Shown here one piece after another: positions 1 to 6,290 of a DNA stretch of 6,290 nt. Under the pieces are notes generated by a model. That model was given only the letters and a program-made list of their open reading frames with translations, did no database searches and had not been told where the DNA came from. The stretch comes from Gammaproteobacteria bacterium. GTDB taxonomy: Bacteria > Pseudomonadota > Gammaproteobacteria > Granulosicoccales > Granulosicoccaceae. The DNA lies in contig DOIU01000196.1 of assembly GCA_003511825.1 (NCBI GenBank), forward strand, positions 1 through 6,290. Reading direction: 5' to 3'. The translations under genes and the position numbers were made by a program. Within the stretch, counting starts at the first letter, position 1; each line of letters starts with the position of its first letter.

Positions 1-835
1 ATGCAAGCCCCTGCCCTGTATGCTGTTGATCCCAACGGGAGCGATCTTGCTCCTCCAGCAACAGTAGCCCCCCTCTGCCGTCATCCCGTGCATCCATGCG
101 CGCGATGTGCAAGTGCATGAGCGCTAACAGGGCGTAGGTGCTGGGTGTTTGCCCGAGTGGGTGCTCGGCCAGCATCTGCGTCAGTCGCAGTGCCTCTGCG
201 CACAGGTCGCGTCGCAATGCCGTCTCTGCGTGTACAGAGAGATAGCCTTCAGTGAACAAGAGATAGAAGACTTGCTGCGTGGCCGGGATGCGCGCCGCGC
301 ATTGGGTAGGGGTCAAATTTTGTATTGTTGAGGATGTGCGCAGGCTGTTGCGGGCGCGGGTTAGACGCTTATACACATTAGCTTCCGTCGTGAACAAGCG
401 TGCCGCGATCTCGCCCACCGTCAGGCCGCAGACGGTTTTTAGCGTGAATACCAGCTGCGACGCCACAGGGATCGTGTCGTCGCAACAGAGCAATACCATA
501 CGCAGCATATCGTCTTGCACATCGTGTGACAGCCATGCGTCGGTCGACGCGGTGATGGCCGTATCCTCTGCGACGTGCTGCGCAGCCAGCCGATGCCGGC
601 GTGACTACGTGCGCAGCGCACTCAGCAGCTGGTTCTGCGCGGCGCGAAACAGCCACGCGGATGGCTTGTCGGGCACGCCTGTGGCTGGCCAGTGCGTGAG
701 GGCTGACATGAGCGCAGATTGCACGGCGTCTTCAATGTCGCTGAGATGCACCACCCCAAACCGCCGTGTGAGTGTGGCGACAAGCTTGCCATACTCGTGG
801 CGAAAGAAGTGCTCGACAAGCGCGGGTGTGCTCAC
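1..835 (-). pseudogene. ECF42-type sigma factor, C-terminally extended, interrupted by an in-frame amber codon; runs off the left edge
   Basis: An extracytoplasmic-function sigma factor would direct RNA polymerase to a small set of promoters. From the GTG start at 835, residues 1-76 form sigma region 2 (HEYGKL near 13-18, DIEDAVQSAL, then PDKPSAWLFRAAQNQLLSALRT). A TAG at 607-605 then stops translation. Reading on in the same frame gives 201 codons with no other stop. They contain the region 4 helix-turn-helix (about residues 138-166: LTVGEIAARLFTTEANVYKR) and the long C-terminal extension typical of this group (FYLLFTEGYLSVHAE, CAEALRLTQMLAEHP, ALLALMHLHIARMDAR, LLLLEEQDRSRWD). The family is about 400 residues long, so the 3' end lies outside the window. 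The GTG overlaps the TGA of the upstream YCII gene (GTGA), and no strong Shine-Dalgarno is visible, so translational coupling is likely. Family and frame are clear. Whether the gene is dead, read through or misread is not. The 76-residue product alone would lack promoter -35 recognition. Confidence 0.85.
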
Positions 836-1173
836 GAGGTGGCGATTTCCCGCACTTCCACGCTGGAGCCGGGCATACCAACACCGGGGCTCCCTTGCGC
901 TACCCTGACCGCTTCTTCCATGCTCTCGGCCTCAACAATCATATAGCCGCCAATAACTTCCTTCACCTCCACGAAGGGGCCGTCGCTGGTATCTGTGGCC
1001 GTCACTACCTTGCCATCACCCAGCCTACCGCCCATATCGACGATGTTATCGGCGAACTGTGTTTTCCAGGCGTTAAACTTGGCGAACATTGCGTCCATCT
1101 CCGAGGGCGACGGCTCTGGGCAGCCGTTTTCCTGATTGCTGCGCTGAATGCACAAGTACTTTTTCTTTGTCAT
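832..1173 (-). CDS. YCII-related (DGPF) domain protein, partner of the ECF42 sigma factor
   Basis: A 113-residue cytoplasmic protein of the YciI/DGPF superfamily, which has a small dimeric ferredoxin-like fold and mostly unknown biochemistry. The N-terminal strand is MTKKKYLCIQ, and the signature DGPFVEVKE starts at residue 64. It is followed by GGYMIVEAESMEEAVRVAQ (about 75-93) and a C-terminal strand VEVREI. The start at 1173 is chosen over the upstream ATG at 1356 because GGAG lies 6-7 nt before it, the length fits the family, and the extra 61 residues of the longer frame resemble nothing in the family. Its stop codon overlaps the sigma-factor start. In ECF42 operons the DGPF genes are generally viewed as targets co-expressed with the sigma factor rather than anti-sigma factors. 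No enzymatic role can be assigned here. Confidence 0.9.
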   Translation of the reverse strand: MTKKKYLCIQRSNQENGCPEPSPSEMDAMFAKFNAWKTQFADNIVDMGGRLGDGKVVTATDTSDGPFVEVKEVIGGYMIVEAESMEEAVRVAQGSPGVGMPGSSVEVREIATS

Positions 1174-1204
1174 TTTGCTCTCCAAAAGAGTGAGTCGTTG
1201 GGAC

Positions 1205-1221
1205 GCTGCGTTTATCGCAGC
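1205..1221 (-). other. Perfect 6-bp stem-loop in the presumed 5' leader of the DGPF gene
   Basis: GCTGCG (1205-1210) and CGCAGC (1216-1221) are exact inverted complements around a 5-nt loop. If the candidate ECF promoter is correct, transcription would begin close to 1224 and the mRNA would carry this hairpin at its very 5' end. That could protect it from decay. No U-tract follows on either strand, so it is not a terminator. Confidence 0.35.
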
Positions 1222-1229
1222 ACCTGGAA

Positions 1230-1256
1230 GACGCGTGAGGGACGCCGACTTGGACA
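1230..1256 (-). promoter_or_regulatory. Candidate ECF-type promoter of the DGPF-sigma operon
   Basis: On the minus strand TGTCCA (1256-1251) is followed after 17 nt by CGTC (1233-1230). This resembles ECF promoters, which often have a TGTC-type -35 and a CGTC- or CGA-type -10. ECF42 sites are described with TGTCGA at -35, so this would be a 5/6 match. It lies about 57 nt upstream of the DGPF start codon. If real, the operon would be autoregulated by its own sigma factor. The assignment rests on pattern and position only. Confidence 0.4.
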
Positions 1257-1297
1257 CATTACCCGGATTTTTTTTCATCTGCCGCCAAAAGCCCCCA

Positions 1298-1326
1298 TTG
1301 ACCGGCTTGCCTGGCTGCGAAATACT
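1298..1326 (+). promoter_or_regulatory. Candidate sigma-70 promoter for ybaK
   Basis: TTGACC (1298-1303, 5/6 to the -35 consensus) and AATACT (1321-1326, 4/6 to the -10 consensus) are separated by exactly 17 nt and end about 50 nt before the ybaK start codon. Orientation and distance fit, but this is motif matching without further support. Confidence 0.4.
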
Positions 1327-1376
1327 GCCGTTTTTTGGCAGGTTCGGCCAATGCAAATGTCTCTTGTGAAGGAACC

Positions 1377-1844
1377 ATGACGCCGTGTATCGCGCTCGTT
1401 CAACAGCGCAAGGTGGCGCATCGGGTGCACGAGTACATCCATGACCCGACGCACGCGTCTTATGGCCTGGAGGCGGCTGAGAAACTCGGCATCCCGCCCG
1501 AGCGGGTGTTTAAGACGCTCGTCGTCAGTCTCGATGCGCGCGAGTTGGCGGTGGGTCTGGTGCCGGTCTCGTCTTCGCTTAACGTAAAGCAGATGGCGCG
1601 TGCTCTGGGTGCGAAGCGCGCCGCGATGGCCGAGAAATCAGCCGTTGAGCGCAGCACGGGTTATGTCCTCGGTGGCGTCAGTCCGTTAGGCCAAAAGCGC
1701 CAGCTGCGCACCTGCATTGACAGCTCGGCGGCGCAGTTTGCGACCATTCTGGTCAGCGCGGGTCGCCGCGGGTTGGAAATCGAGTTGGCACCGGACGATC
1801 TAGTCAGCTTGCTAGGAGGGCGCTACGCCAGCCTGTGCCGTTAG
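1377..1844 (+). CDS. ybaK: Cys-tRNA(Pro)/Cys-tRNA(Cys) deacylase YbaK/EbsC family
   Basis: A 155-residue single-domain YbaK protein, close to the usual length of about 159. The family hydrolyses Cys mischarged onto tRNA(Pro) in trans, in the cytoplasm, and so protects translation fidelity alongside prolyl-tRNA synthetase. Visible hallmarks are HEYIHDP near the N-terminus, VFKTLVV with the catalytic-type lysine at residue 46, VPVSSSLNVKQMARALGAK (about 63-80) and the GGVSPLGQK loop (99-107) that closes the active site. The ATG at 1377 is preferred to the one at 1335 because GAAGGA sits at 1368-1373 and the homologous region begins there. The spacing is rather short (3 nt). The gene is monocistronic by layout: divergent from the DGPF operon and convergent with msrA, whose stop codon lies about 60 nt away. 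Confidence 0.93.
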   Translation: MTPCIALVQQRKVAHRVHEYIHDPTHASYGLEAAEKLGIPPERVFKTLVVSLDARELAVGLVPVSSSLNVKQMARALGAKRAAMAEKSAVERSTGYVLGGVSPLGQKRQLRTCIDSSAAQFATILVSAGRRGLEIELAPDDLVSLLGGRYASLCR

Positions 1845-1902
1845 TGCGTGATGCATGTGGGGACGATTTGCCGATGACTATTGAACACGTACCCTTGCAA
1901 AT

Positions 1903-2412
1903 TCAAGCGTTACTAGCACGCTTCGGCAACACCCAGTCGGGGCGGACATAATGGCAGGTGTAGCCGTTTGGAATGCGCTGCAGGTAGTCTTGATGTTCCG
2001 GTTCCGCCTCCCAGAAATCACCCACCGGCTCCACTTCTGTGACCACCTTGCCGGGCCAGAGTCCGCTCGCGTTCACGTCAGCAATGGTATCCAGGGCGAT
2101 CTGTCGCTGTTCCTCGTTGACATAATAAATGGCTGAACGATAGGACGTGCCTTGGTCATTACCCTGGCGGTTGGGTGTGGTCGGGTCATGAACTTGAAAA
2201 AAGAACTCCAGCAATTGTCGATAGCTCATTGCATTCGGGTCAAATAAAATCTCGATCCCTTCTGCATGGGTGCCATGATGACGGTAGGTGGCGTTCTCCA
2301 CATCGCCGCCGGTGTAACCGACACGTGTTTGTTCGACACCGGGCATCTTGCGGATCAATTCCTGCATTCCCCAGAAACATCCGCCAGCCAGCACTGCGCG
2401 TTCTTGTGTCAT
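1903..2412 (-). CDS. msrA: Peptide-methionine (S)-S-oxide reductase MsrA
   Basis: Reduces the S-epimer of methionine sulfoxide, free or in proteins, using thioredoxin as reductant. The 169-residue protein is the short cytosolic form and has no signal peptide. The nucleophilic cysteine is C12 in the motif GGCFWG. Substrate-pocket residues lie in [13 protein letters not shown] (32-44) and HAEGIEI (49-55), followed by [26 protein letters not shown]-terminal C153 (YTCHY) is well placed to be the resolving cysteine. The ATG directly abuts the TAA of msrB (TAAATG), and a strong GGAGG lies 8 nt upstream inside the end of msrB, so the two are co-transcribed and probably translationally coupled. The arrangement puts repair of both sulfoxide epimers under one control. 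Confidence 0.96.
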   Translation of the reverse strand: MTQERAVLAGGCFWGMQELIRKMPGVEQTRVGYTGGDVENATYRHHGTHAEGIEILFDPNAMSYRQLLEFFFQVHDPTTPNRQGNDQGTSYRSAIYYVNEEQRQIALDTIADVNASGLWPGKVVTEVEPVGDFWEAEPEHQDYLQRIPNGYTCHYVRPDWVLPKRASNA

Positions 2413-2856
2413 TTAACTACCCTCCACTTGATCAAGATAATCCCCATAGCCTTCTGACACCATGTCGTCACGATGGATAAAGCGAAGTGAGGCTGAGTTG
2501 ATGCAATAGCGTAACCCACCCAGTTCCCGTGGACCGTCGGTAAAGACATGCCCGAGATGGCTGTCACCGTGAGTGCTGCGCACCTCCGTACGGACCATAC
2601 CCAGGCTCATATCGCGCAACTCGTTCACATGGTTTGGCACAATCGGCTTGCTGAAGCTTGGCCAGCCACAGCCGGAATCAAACTTATCAGTCGACGCAAA
2701 CAGGGGTTCGCCGGACACGATATCCACATAGATACCCGGTTCGGTATTGCCAAGATATTTTCCTGTTCCAGGCAGTTCAGTACCGTTTTCCTGCGTCACC
2801 CGGTATTGCTCGCTACTGAGCTTGGCAATCGCATCGGCGGATTTTTCGTACTTCAT
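2413..2856 (-). CDS. msrB: Peptide-methionine (R)-S-oxide reductase MsrB
   Basis: Reduces the R-epimer of methionine sulfoxide and so complements MsrA. The 147-residue SelR domain shows GTGKY and [14 protein letters not shown] (about 40-53), SGCGWPSF with C63 (likely the resolving cysteine), [10 protein letters not shown] (96-105) and the catalytic cysteine C118 in RYCINSASL. The two CxxC pairs that bind structural zinc in many MsrBs are absent, so this is the zinc-free form like the MsrB domain of Neisseria PilB. No signal peptide is present. GGAG lies 9 nt before the ATG. It is the first gene of the msrB-msrA pair. The 187 nt between it and the upstream araC-family gene hold no further gene, and I found no convincing promoter there. 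Confidence 0.96.
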   Translation of the reverse strand: MKYEKSADAIAKLSSEQYRVTQENGTELPGTGKYLGNTEPGIYVDIVSGEPLFASTDKFDSGCGWPSFSKPIVPNHVNELRDMSLGMVRTEVRSTHGDSHLGHVFTDGPRELGGLRYCINSASLRFIHRDDMVSEGYGDYLDQVEGS

Positions 2857-3043
2857 GCGTTAAGACTCCGTATTCAGGGTTTTCGAGAGCGCTACGCTCC
2901 AAGCTACTCAGGGGGGAGCTGTTTTTTCAACCACCAAATCACTCTGACGCCCTATCCAGCATTTGGTTCGCCTGTTGATGCCCACGCGCCGAGTACGGAG
3001 AAAAGGCTGATGGGTTTTCAGTGAGTCTTGTTTTTCCCGATGC

Positions 3044-4006
3044 TCAAGGTCTGGGTTTTCGGTCGCTTAGCCGACCTGCCACCGATTTTGCGGTGCGCCC
3101 AAAGTAGCGATTGAATGCGGCGCTGAAGTTGGCCGGGTGTTTATAGCCCACTTCCCACGCTACTTGGGCGACTTGGTTGTGGCCTTGCTCCAGCAGCAGC
3201 CAGGCTTTTTGCATGCGCGCATCCAGCAGCATTTGTCGCGGGGTGGTGCCGAAGTAGCGCCGAAACGCGAGTTTGAAGTGGCTCTCGCTCAGGCCAACGC
3301 TGCGTGCGAGCCAAGCGATGGTGATGGGTTGGTCAAGCTTACCCTCAATGAGTTGTCGCGCCCGTTCCAGGCGCAGGCAGATGTCATCCCGCAAATTGGG
3401 CGCACGTGTTTGCGCGCGCTCAAACGGCTGTAATTGCTCGGCCAATAAGCTCAGTGCGTGCATGTGCAGGCTGAGACGCTGGCTGCCTTCAGGCGCGCGA
3501 GACGCGTGCAGCATGGCCTGCGCATGGGCGAGCGCGGTTGCTGAGGTGTCGTTGGTCGCCAATAGATTGGGCCCTCTGCCGCTCAGCAGGGCCTCACAGC
3601 ACGGGGCATCAAAGTAGCGCCCGAGCACGTCTTCGCGCATCGCAATCCGCAGCTGCGCGACGGCTTCTCCCGATGCGTAGCGCCGCTCTCCCTGGCTCTG
3701 CTGAAAACTCGCCAGCGTGATCTGCCCGGCACGAAAATGCAGCCTCACACCATTGTAAGAGTACATCCCCGATTGCCCGTTCAGCCCAACGGTCAGCACG
3801 AGCATACGCTGTCGGTGTTGTTGCTGCGTCTCTTCGATGAGGTCTTCGTGGGGCAAATAGCGCGTATGGATGAGCGACAGCCCAGGCTCGATTTGGGTGA
3901 CGTCTGAGCGACAGGCGCCCACCCGCTCGGGCAGTTGGGCCGACAGTCGCTGGCCTTCCCGCACGACGTGTCGATCGGGGTCATCCGCCTGAATGCGAAA
4001 ACTCAT
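3044..4006 (-). CDS. AraC-family transcriptional regulator, PchR/YbtA-like
   Basis: A 320-residue regulator with an N-terminal ligand-sensing half (about 1-200, no recognisable enzymatic motif) and a C-terminal AraC/XylS DNA-binding domain with two helix-turn-helix units. The first is near 229-250 (ITIAWLARSVGLSESHFKLAF), the second near 277-302, ending in the diagnostic FNRYFGRTAKS. Length and organisation match siderophore-responsive activators such as PchR and YbtA (about 300-320 residues), which bind a ferri-siderophore and switch on receptor and biosynthesis genes. The divergent orientation to a TonB-dependent receptor supports this role, but the ligand is unknown. The ATG at 4006 has no clear Shine-Dalgarno; a 15-codon reading frame overlaps it by 4 nt. 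No terminator hairpin was convincing downstream. Confidence 0.9.
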   Translation of the reverse strand: MSFRIQADDPDRHVVREGQRLSAQLPERVGACRSDVTQIEPGLSLIHTRYLPHEDLIEETQQQHRQRMLVLTVGLNGQSGMYSYNGVRLHFRAGQITLASFQQSQGERRYASGEAVAQLRIAMREDVLGRYFDAPCCEALLSGRGPNLLATNDTSATALAHAQAMLHASRAPEGSQRLSLHMHALSLLAEQLQPFERAQTRAPNLRDDICLRLERARQLIEGKLDQPITIAWLARSVGLSESHFKLAFRRYFGTTPRQMLLDARMQKAWLLLEQGHNQVAQVAWEVGYKHPANFSAAFNRYFGRTAKSVAGRLSDRKPRP

Positions 4007-4050
4007 GGGGCTAACCGGTCAGGGAAAAGCTGTTTGCAGTGTTTTTTCAT
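4003..4050 (-). other. Possible 15-codon leader peptide overlapping the araC-family start
   Basis: An ATG at 4050 opens a short frame (MKKHCKQLFPDRLAP) whose TGA overlaps the regulator's ATG (ATGA). Because the regulator lacks a good ribosome site, coupled reinitiation from this frame is conceivable. The short frame itself also lacks an obvious Shine-Dalgarno, so chance is a serious alternative. Confidence 0.2.
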
Positions 4051-4069
4051 CGGACAGCATAGTTCTTTA

Positions 4070-4098
4070 TTGAAAACGCGAATCATTCTCATAATACT
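4070..4098 (+). promoter_or_regulatory. Candidate sigma-70 promoter of the TonB-dependent receptor operon
   Basis: TTGAAA (4070-4075, 5/6 to consensus) and AATACT (4093-4098, 4/6) are 17 nt apart and end 55 nt before the receptor start codon. The region is AT-rich compared with its surroundings. The Fur-like operator overlaps the -35 element and spacer, which suits repression by promoter occlusion. Confidence 0.5.
4072..4096. promoter_or_regulatory. Fur-like iron-responsive operator
   Basis: Against the 19-bp Fur consensus, 4072-4090 matches at 14 positions; its right half AATCATTCTC matches 9 of 10. A second register shifted by 6 bp (4078-4096) matches at 12, the spacing expected for overlapping Fur dimers. 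On the other strand it reads TGAGAATGATT, a common Fur core. It sits in the divergent region between the AraC-type regulator and the receptor, so it may control both. The match counts were made by eye. Confidence 0.6.
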
Positions 4099-4153
4099 AT
4101 TTTGGGCCTCAATTGCCAGTGCACCGCTGAGGTGTGATCTCTGAGGAACCCTG

Positions 4154-6163
4154 ATGCCTGACCACCGAATACCGTTTCTTACACCCTGGTTGTTGCCTTG
4201 GGCCAGTCTCTCCGGCATGGCTGTCGCGGCGGAGACCGCGCCTGTTGAGCCTTTAGCACCGTTGGTCGTTGAAGCCAGCAAACAAGGCCACACGCTCGAT
4301 GAAATGCCGGCCAGCGTCACTGTCTTGGAGGCGGACACGCTGGATGAAAACCGTATCCATGGGCTGAGTAGGTTGAGCCAGCGCGTGCCGGGGCTGTCAT
4401 TTCAGCCGATTGGGCAGTCGAATTTGCAGCCGCCCGTGATGCGGGGGCTCAGTGCCGGGCCGACGTCCTTTTCATCGTCGGCGGTGTTGCTGGTTGACGG
4501 CGTGCCGACCCTGAGCGGATTTGGGTTTGACGACAGCTTGGTCGGCGTCGAGGCTGTGGAGGTGCTGCGTGGGCCCCAGTCCAGCTTGTTTGGTCGCAAT
4601 GCACAAGCGGGTGTAATCAATGTTGTGACCCGCGTGCCAGGCGACGTGTTGCGCGCTGATGCCAGCCTCGAGATGGGTGAGCGACAACGCCAGGCCTTGC
4701 GCCTTGCGCTCGATGGCCCGCTGGTCGCGGGTGTGCTGTATGGGGGCGTTGCCGGGGATTTCACGCGTCAGGACGGGTACATTGATAACACCCACACCGG
4801 CTCAGACGAAAATGCGCGGGAGCGCGTGAGTGGGCGCGCCAGTGTGCGCTGGACACCAGGTGAGTCGACGGATATCACCTTGCGGGTGAGTCGCCGGGAG
4901 TACGACGACGGTGGTTCTGACTGGGGGCCGCTGATCGGTCCTCGTTATACCGTCGCGTCCGGCACGGAGAGTTTTGATCGCTCGGCCATCGATGCGGTGT
5001 CGTTGAATGTGACACACGCCATCACGCCAACCTTGACCCTAGAAGCCGTGACCGCGGACAGTCGCGTGCGTGATCGTGTGCGCCAAGACACCGACTTTAT
5101 GCCCGCTGATGTGGTGCGACTGGCGCGGGACTATACTCTAGACAAGCTGTCGCAAGAAATCCGTTTGTCGGGGCAGTGGCGCGGCGCCGACTGGTTGGCG
5201 GGCGTGTACGCCGATCACGATGACAATGCGCTGCGTTTTTCGTTTAAGAACCCGATGCGCGAAGGGACTGTGCAAGCGGCGATGGATAATCGCGCAGTCG
5301 CCGCCTTCAGCCATTGGCGTGTGCCCTTGGCGACGCACTGGTCGCTGTCAGCAGGGGCGCGCGTGGAGCGCACGCGCGCGCAGATACGCTCTATGCTGGA
5401 TGGGCAGCGCGAGGCGGACTGGACGCGCTTCAGTCCGACGCTGGCGCTGCATCACCAAGCCAGTGACCATCGCAGTGCCTACGCGAGTCTTGCGCAGGGC
5501 TACCGCGCAGGCGGTTACAACGCGTTTTCGCCCCAAGCGAACGCCTTATTTGATGCCTACGCGCCCGAGGGTGTGCTGTCTGCAGAGATAGGTTTACGAC
5601 AACAATGGCCCCAGTATCAGGCCAGTCTCGCCATTGCGCTCTACTACATGGATGTGGACGATATGCAAGTGCAGCAGATTCTGGCTGACAGCGGCAGTGC
5701 TTATATTACCAATGCCGCCAAGGCGTCGTCGTCAGGCCTAGAGGTGGAGGGCAGTTACGGCGTTGCGCCGGGCTGGCGATTGCAAGGTTCGCTGGCGTTC
5801 AATCGCACGCGCTTTCGTGACTACACGCTGGGTGATGCCAATTACGATGGCAACCACAACCCCTTTGCGCCAGACGTACAGGGCAGCCTGGGCTTGCGTT
5901 ATAGCCACGCGCAGGATTGGTATCTGCAGGCGAGCGTGTTGGGGAGCAGCCGCATTTACCTCGATCCGGCCAACGTGAACGAAAGTCCCGGTTATACCTT
6001 GCTGAATTTGGTCGGGGGTTGGTTTATTGGAGACGCAGAGTTGGGTTTTTATGTGAATAACGCAACGGATCGGGAGTACGATGCCGTCGGTTTTGCCTCC
6101 GGCACGACGGTGCTCTACAGCCCACCCCGCGAAGCGGGCATTCGCTTAAGCTACCACTATTGA
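4154..6163 (+). CDS. TonB-dependent outer-membrane receptor, FyuA-like (siderophore/metallophore uptake)
   Basis: A 669-residue outer-membrane receptor that would import a ferric chelate using TonB-ExbBD energy. A Sec signal peptide ends near residue 26 (AVAA before ET). A TonB-box-like PLVVEAS lies at 36-42. The plug domain (about 45-160) includes LLVDGVP (112-118) and the signature RGPQSSLFGRNAQAGVINVV (139-158). The rest is the 22-strand barrel, with QGYRAGGYNAF in the middle-to-late part, NNATDREYD near the end and a terminal aromatic tyrosine (LSYHY), as expected for BAM recognition. Length and the ASKQ start of the mature region resemble the yersiniabactin receptor FyuA (673 residues), but the ligand cannot be read from the sequence. 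GAGGAA (4143-4148) lies 5 nt before the ATG. Fur and the divergent AraC-type protein are the likely regulators. A methyltransferase-like gene follows after 10 nt. Confidence 0.94.
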   Translation: MPDHRIPFLTPWLLPWASLSGMAVAAETAPVEPLAPLVVEASKQGHTLDEMPASVTVLEADTLDENRIHGLSRLSQRVPGLSFQPIGQSNLQPPVMRGLSAGPTSFSSSAVLLVDGVPTLSGFGFDDSLVGVEAVEVLRGPQSSLFGRNAQAGVINVVTRVPGDVLRADASLEMGERQRQALRLALDGPLVAGVLYGGVAGDFTRQDGYIDNTHTGSDENARERVSGRASVRWTPGESTDITLRVSRREYDDGGSDWGPLIGPRYTVASGTESFDRSAIDAVSLNVTHAITPTLTLEAVTADSRVRDRVRQDTDFMPADVVRLARDYTLDKLSQEIRLSGQWRGADWLAGVYADHDDNALRFSFKNPMREGTVQAAMDNRAVAAFSHWRVPLATHWSLSAGARVERTRAQIRSMLDGQREADWTRFSPTLALHHQASDHRSAYASLAQGYRAGGYNAFSPQANALFDAYAPEGVLSAEIGLRQQWPQYQASLAIALYYMDVDDMQVQQILADSGSAYITNAAKASSSGLEVEGSYGVAPGWRLQGSLAFNRTRFRDYTLGDANYDGNHNPFAPDVQGSLGLRYSHAQDWYLQASVLGSSRIYLDPANVNESPGYTLLNLVGGWFIGDAELGFYVNNATDREYDAVGFASGTTVLYSPPREAGIRLSYHY

Positions 6164-6173
6164 GGGGCGGTCC

Positions 6174-6290
6174 GTGTCGCAATCTACGCACGCATTACAA
6201 CCTTATTGGGATCTACTGCTGGCGGGTATGCAGGCCGATGTCTTGGAGGCGGCGTTAGAGACTGGCGTCCTCGATGCACTGGCGACGCCG
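6174..6290 (+). CDS. N-terminal fragment of a probable SAM-dependent methyltransferase (cut by the right edge)
   Basis: Starting with GTG at 6174, 39 codons run open to the window edge: VSQSTHALQPYWDLLLAG, then MQADVLEAALETGVLDALA. A helix with alternating AALETGVLDAL resembles the winged-helix/dimerisation domain at the N-terminus of O-methyltransferase-type class I enzymes (the A-x-x-L-G-L-x-D-x-L pattern). The SAM-binding motif would lie beyond the window, so the assignment is tentative. AGGGG at 6163-6167 overlaps the last base of the receptor stop codon and sits 6 nt before the GTG. With only 10 nt between the genes, they form one operon. If it is a methyltransferase, it may modify the chelator or help to build it. 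Confidence 0.6.
   Translation, partial: MSQSTHALQPYWDLLLAGMQADVLEAALETGVLDALATP

Noticed and set aside
279..908. 209-codon plus-strand open frame opposite the sigma factor
   Set aside because: It is the antisense shadow of the conserved sigma-factor frame. Its translation has no recognisable domain and it crosses into the DGPF gene.
1174..1356. 61-residue N-terminal extension of the DGPF protein from an upstream ATG
   Set aside because: The internal ATG at 1173 has a good ribosome site and gives the family length. The extension covers a candidate promoter and a hairpin.
772..1380. 202-codon plus-strand open frame over the DGPF gene and the intergenic region
   Set aside because: It is antisense to a clearly conserved YCII protein and shows no family features or ribosome site.
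1905..1923. Inverted repeat AAGCGT with a 7-nt loop at the end of msrA, as a terminator
   Set aside because: The stem is only 6 bp, overlaps the last msrA codons and is not followed by a U-tract on either strand.
2901..2930. Promoter for msrB-msrA (TTGAAA on the minus strand at 2930-2925)
   Set aside because: The best -10 at 17-18 nt spacing (GTAGCT or TAGCTT) is too poor to support a call.
3005..3022. Small CTGA/TCAG hairpin downstream of the AraC-type gene, as a terminator
   Set aside because: A 4-bp stem with only a short T-run is within chance expectation.
2548..3024. 158-codon plus-strand open frame across msrB and the msrB-araC gap
   Set aside because: It is mostly the antisense of msrB. 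The part in the gap has no domain, ribosome site or sign of coding.
4051..4338. Minus-strand open frame extending upstream from the short leader frame into the receptor gene
   Set aside because: It lies antisense to the receptor signal peptide and plug, and its translation resembles nothing known.

Overview
The window looks like a chromosomal segment of a moderately GC-rich Gammaproteobacterium. The evidence is an FyuA-like TonB-dependent outer-membrane receptor, a YbaK-type deacylase, a zinc-free form of MsrB in an msrB-msrA pair, and a Fur-like operator. The species cannot be named from the sequence alone.

Left part (1-1173, minus strand): a two-gene operon that I recognise as the ECF42 arrangement. 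A small YCII/DGPF-domain protein (832-1173) is followed, with a 4-nt GTGA overlap, by a long ECF sigma factor with a C-terminal extension (835 to beyond the left edge). The sigma gene carries one in-frame amber codon at 605-607. The frame is otherwise open for 201 further codons to the window edge, with region 4 and the extension well conserved. It is therefore a very recent pseudogene, a readthrough case or a sequence error. A candidate ECF-type promoter (1230-1256) and a short 5' hairpin precede the operon.

Middle part (1174-2856): a plus-strand ybaK (Cys-tRNA(Pro) deacylase) with its own candidate sigma-70 promoter. Convergent to it is an msrB-msrA operon on the minus strand (methionine sulfoxide repair), in which the msrB stop codon abuts the msrA start codon.

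Right part (3044-6290): an iron-uptake module. An AraC-family regulator (minus strand) is divergent from a TonB-dependent receptor (plus strand). The 147-nt region between them holds a sigma-70-like promoter overlapped by a Fur-like operator. Ten nucleotides after the receptor begins a GTG-started gene, cut by the window edge, whose first 39 residues resemble the N-terminal helical domain of SAM-dependent O-methyltransferase-type proteins. The likely logic is that Fur represses receptor expression when iron is plentiful, while the AraC protein (PchR/YbtA style) activates it when the cognate ferri-siderophore or metallophore is present. The linked methyltransferase-like gene hints at ligand synthesis or modification. 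No mobile elements, RNA genes or CRISPR arrays were seen, and there is no gene-free stretch longer than about 200 nt.
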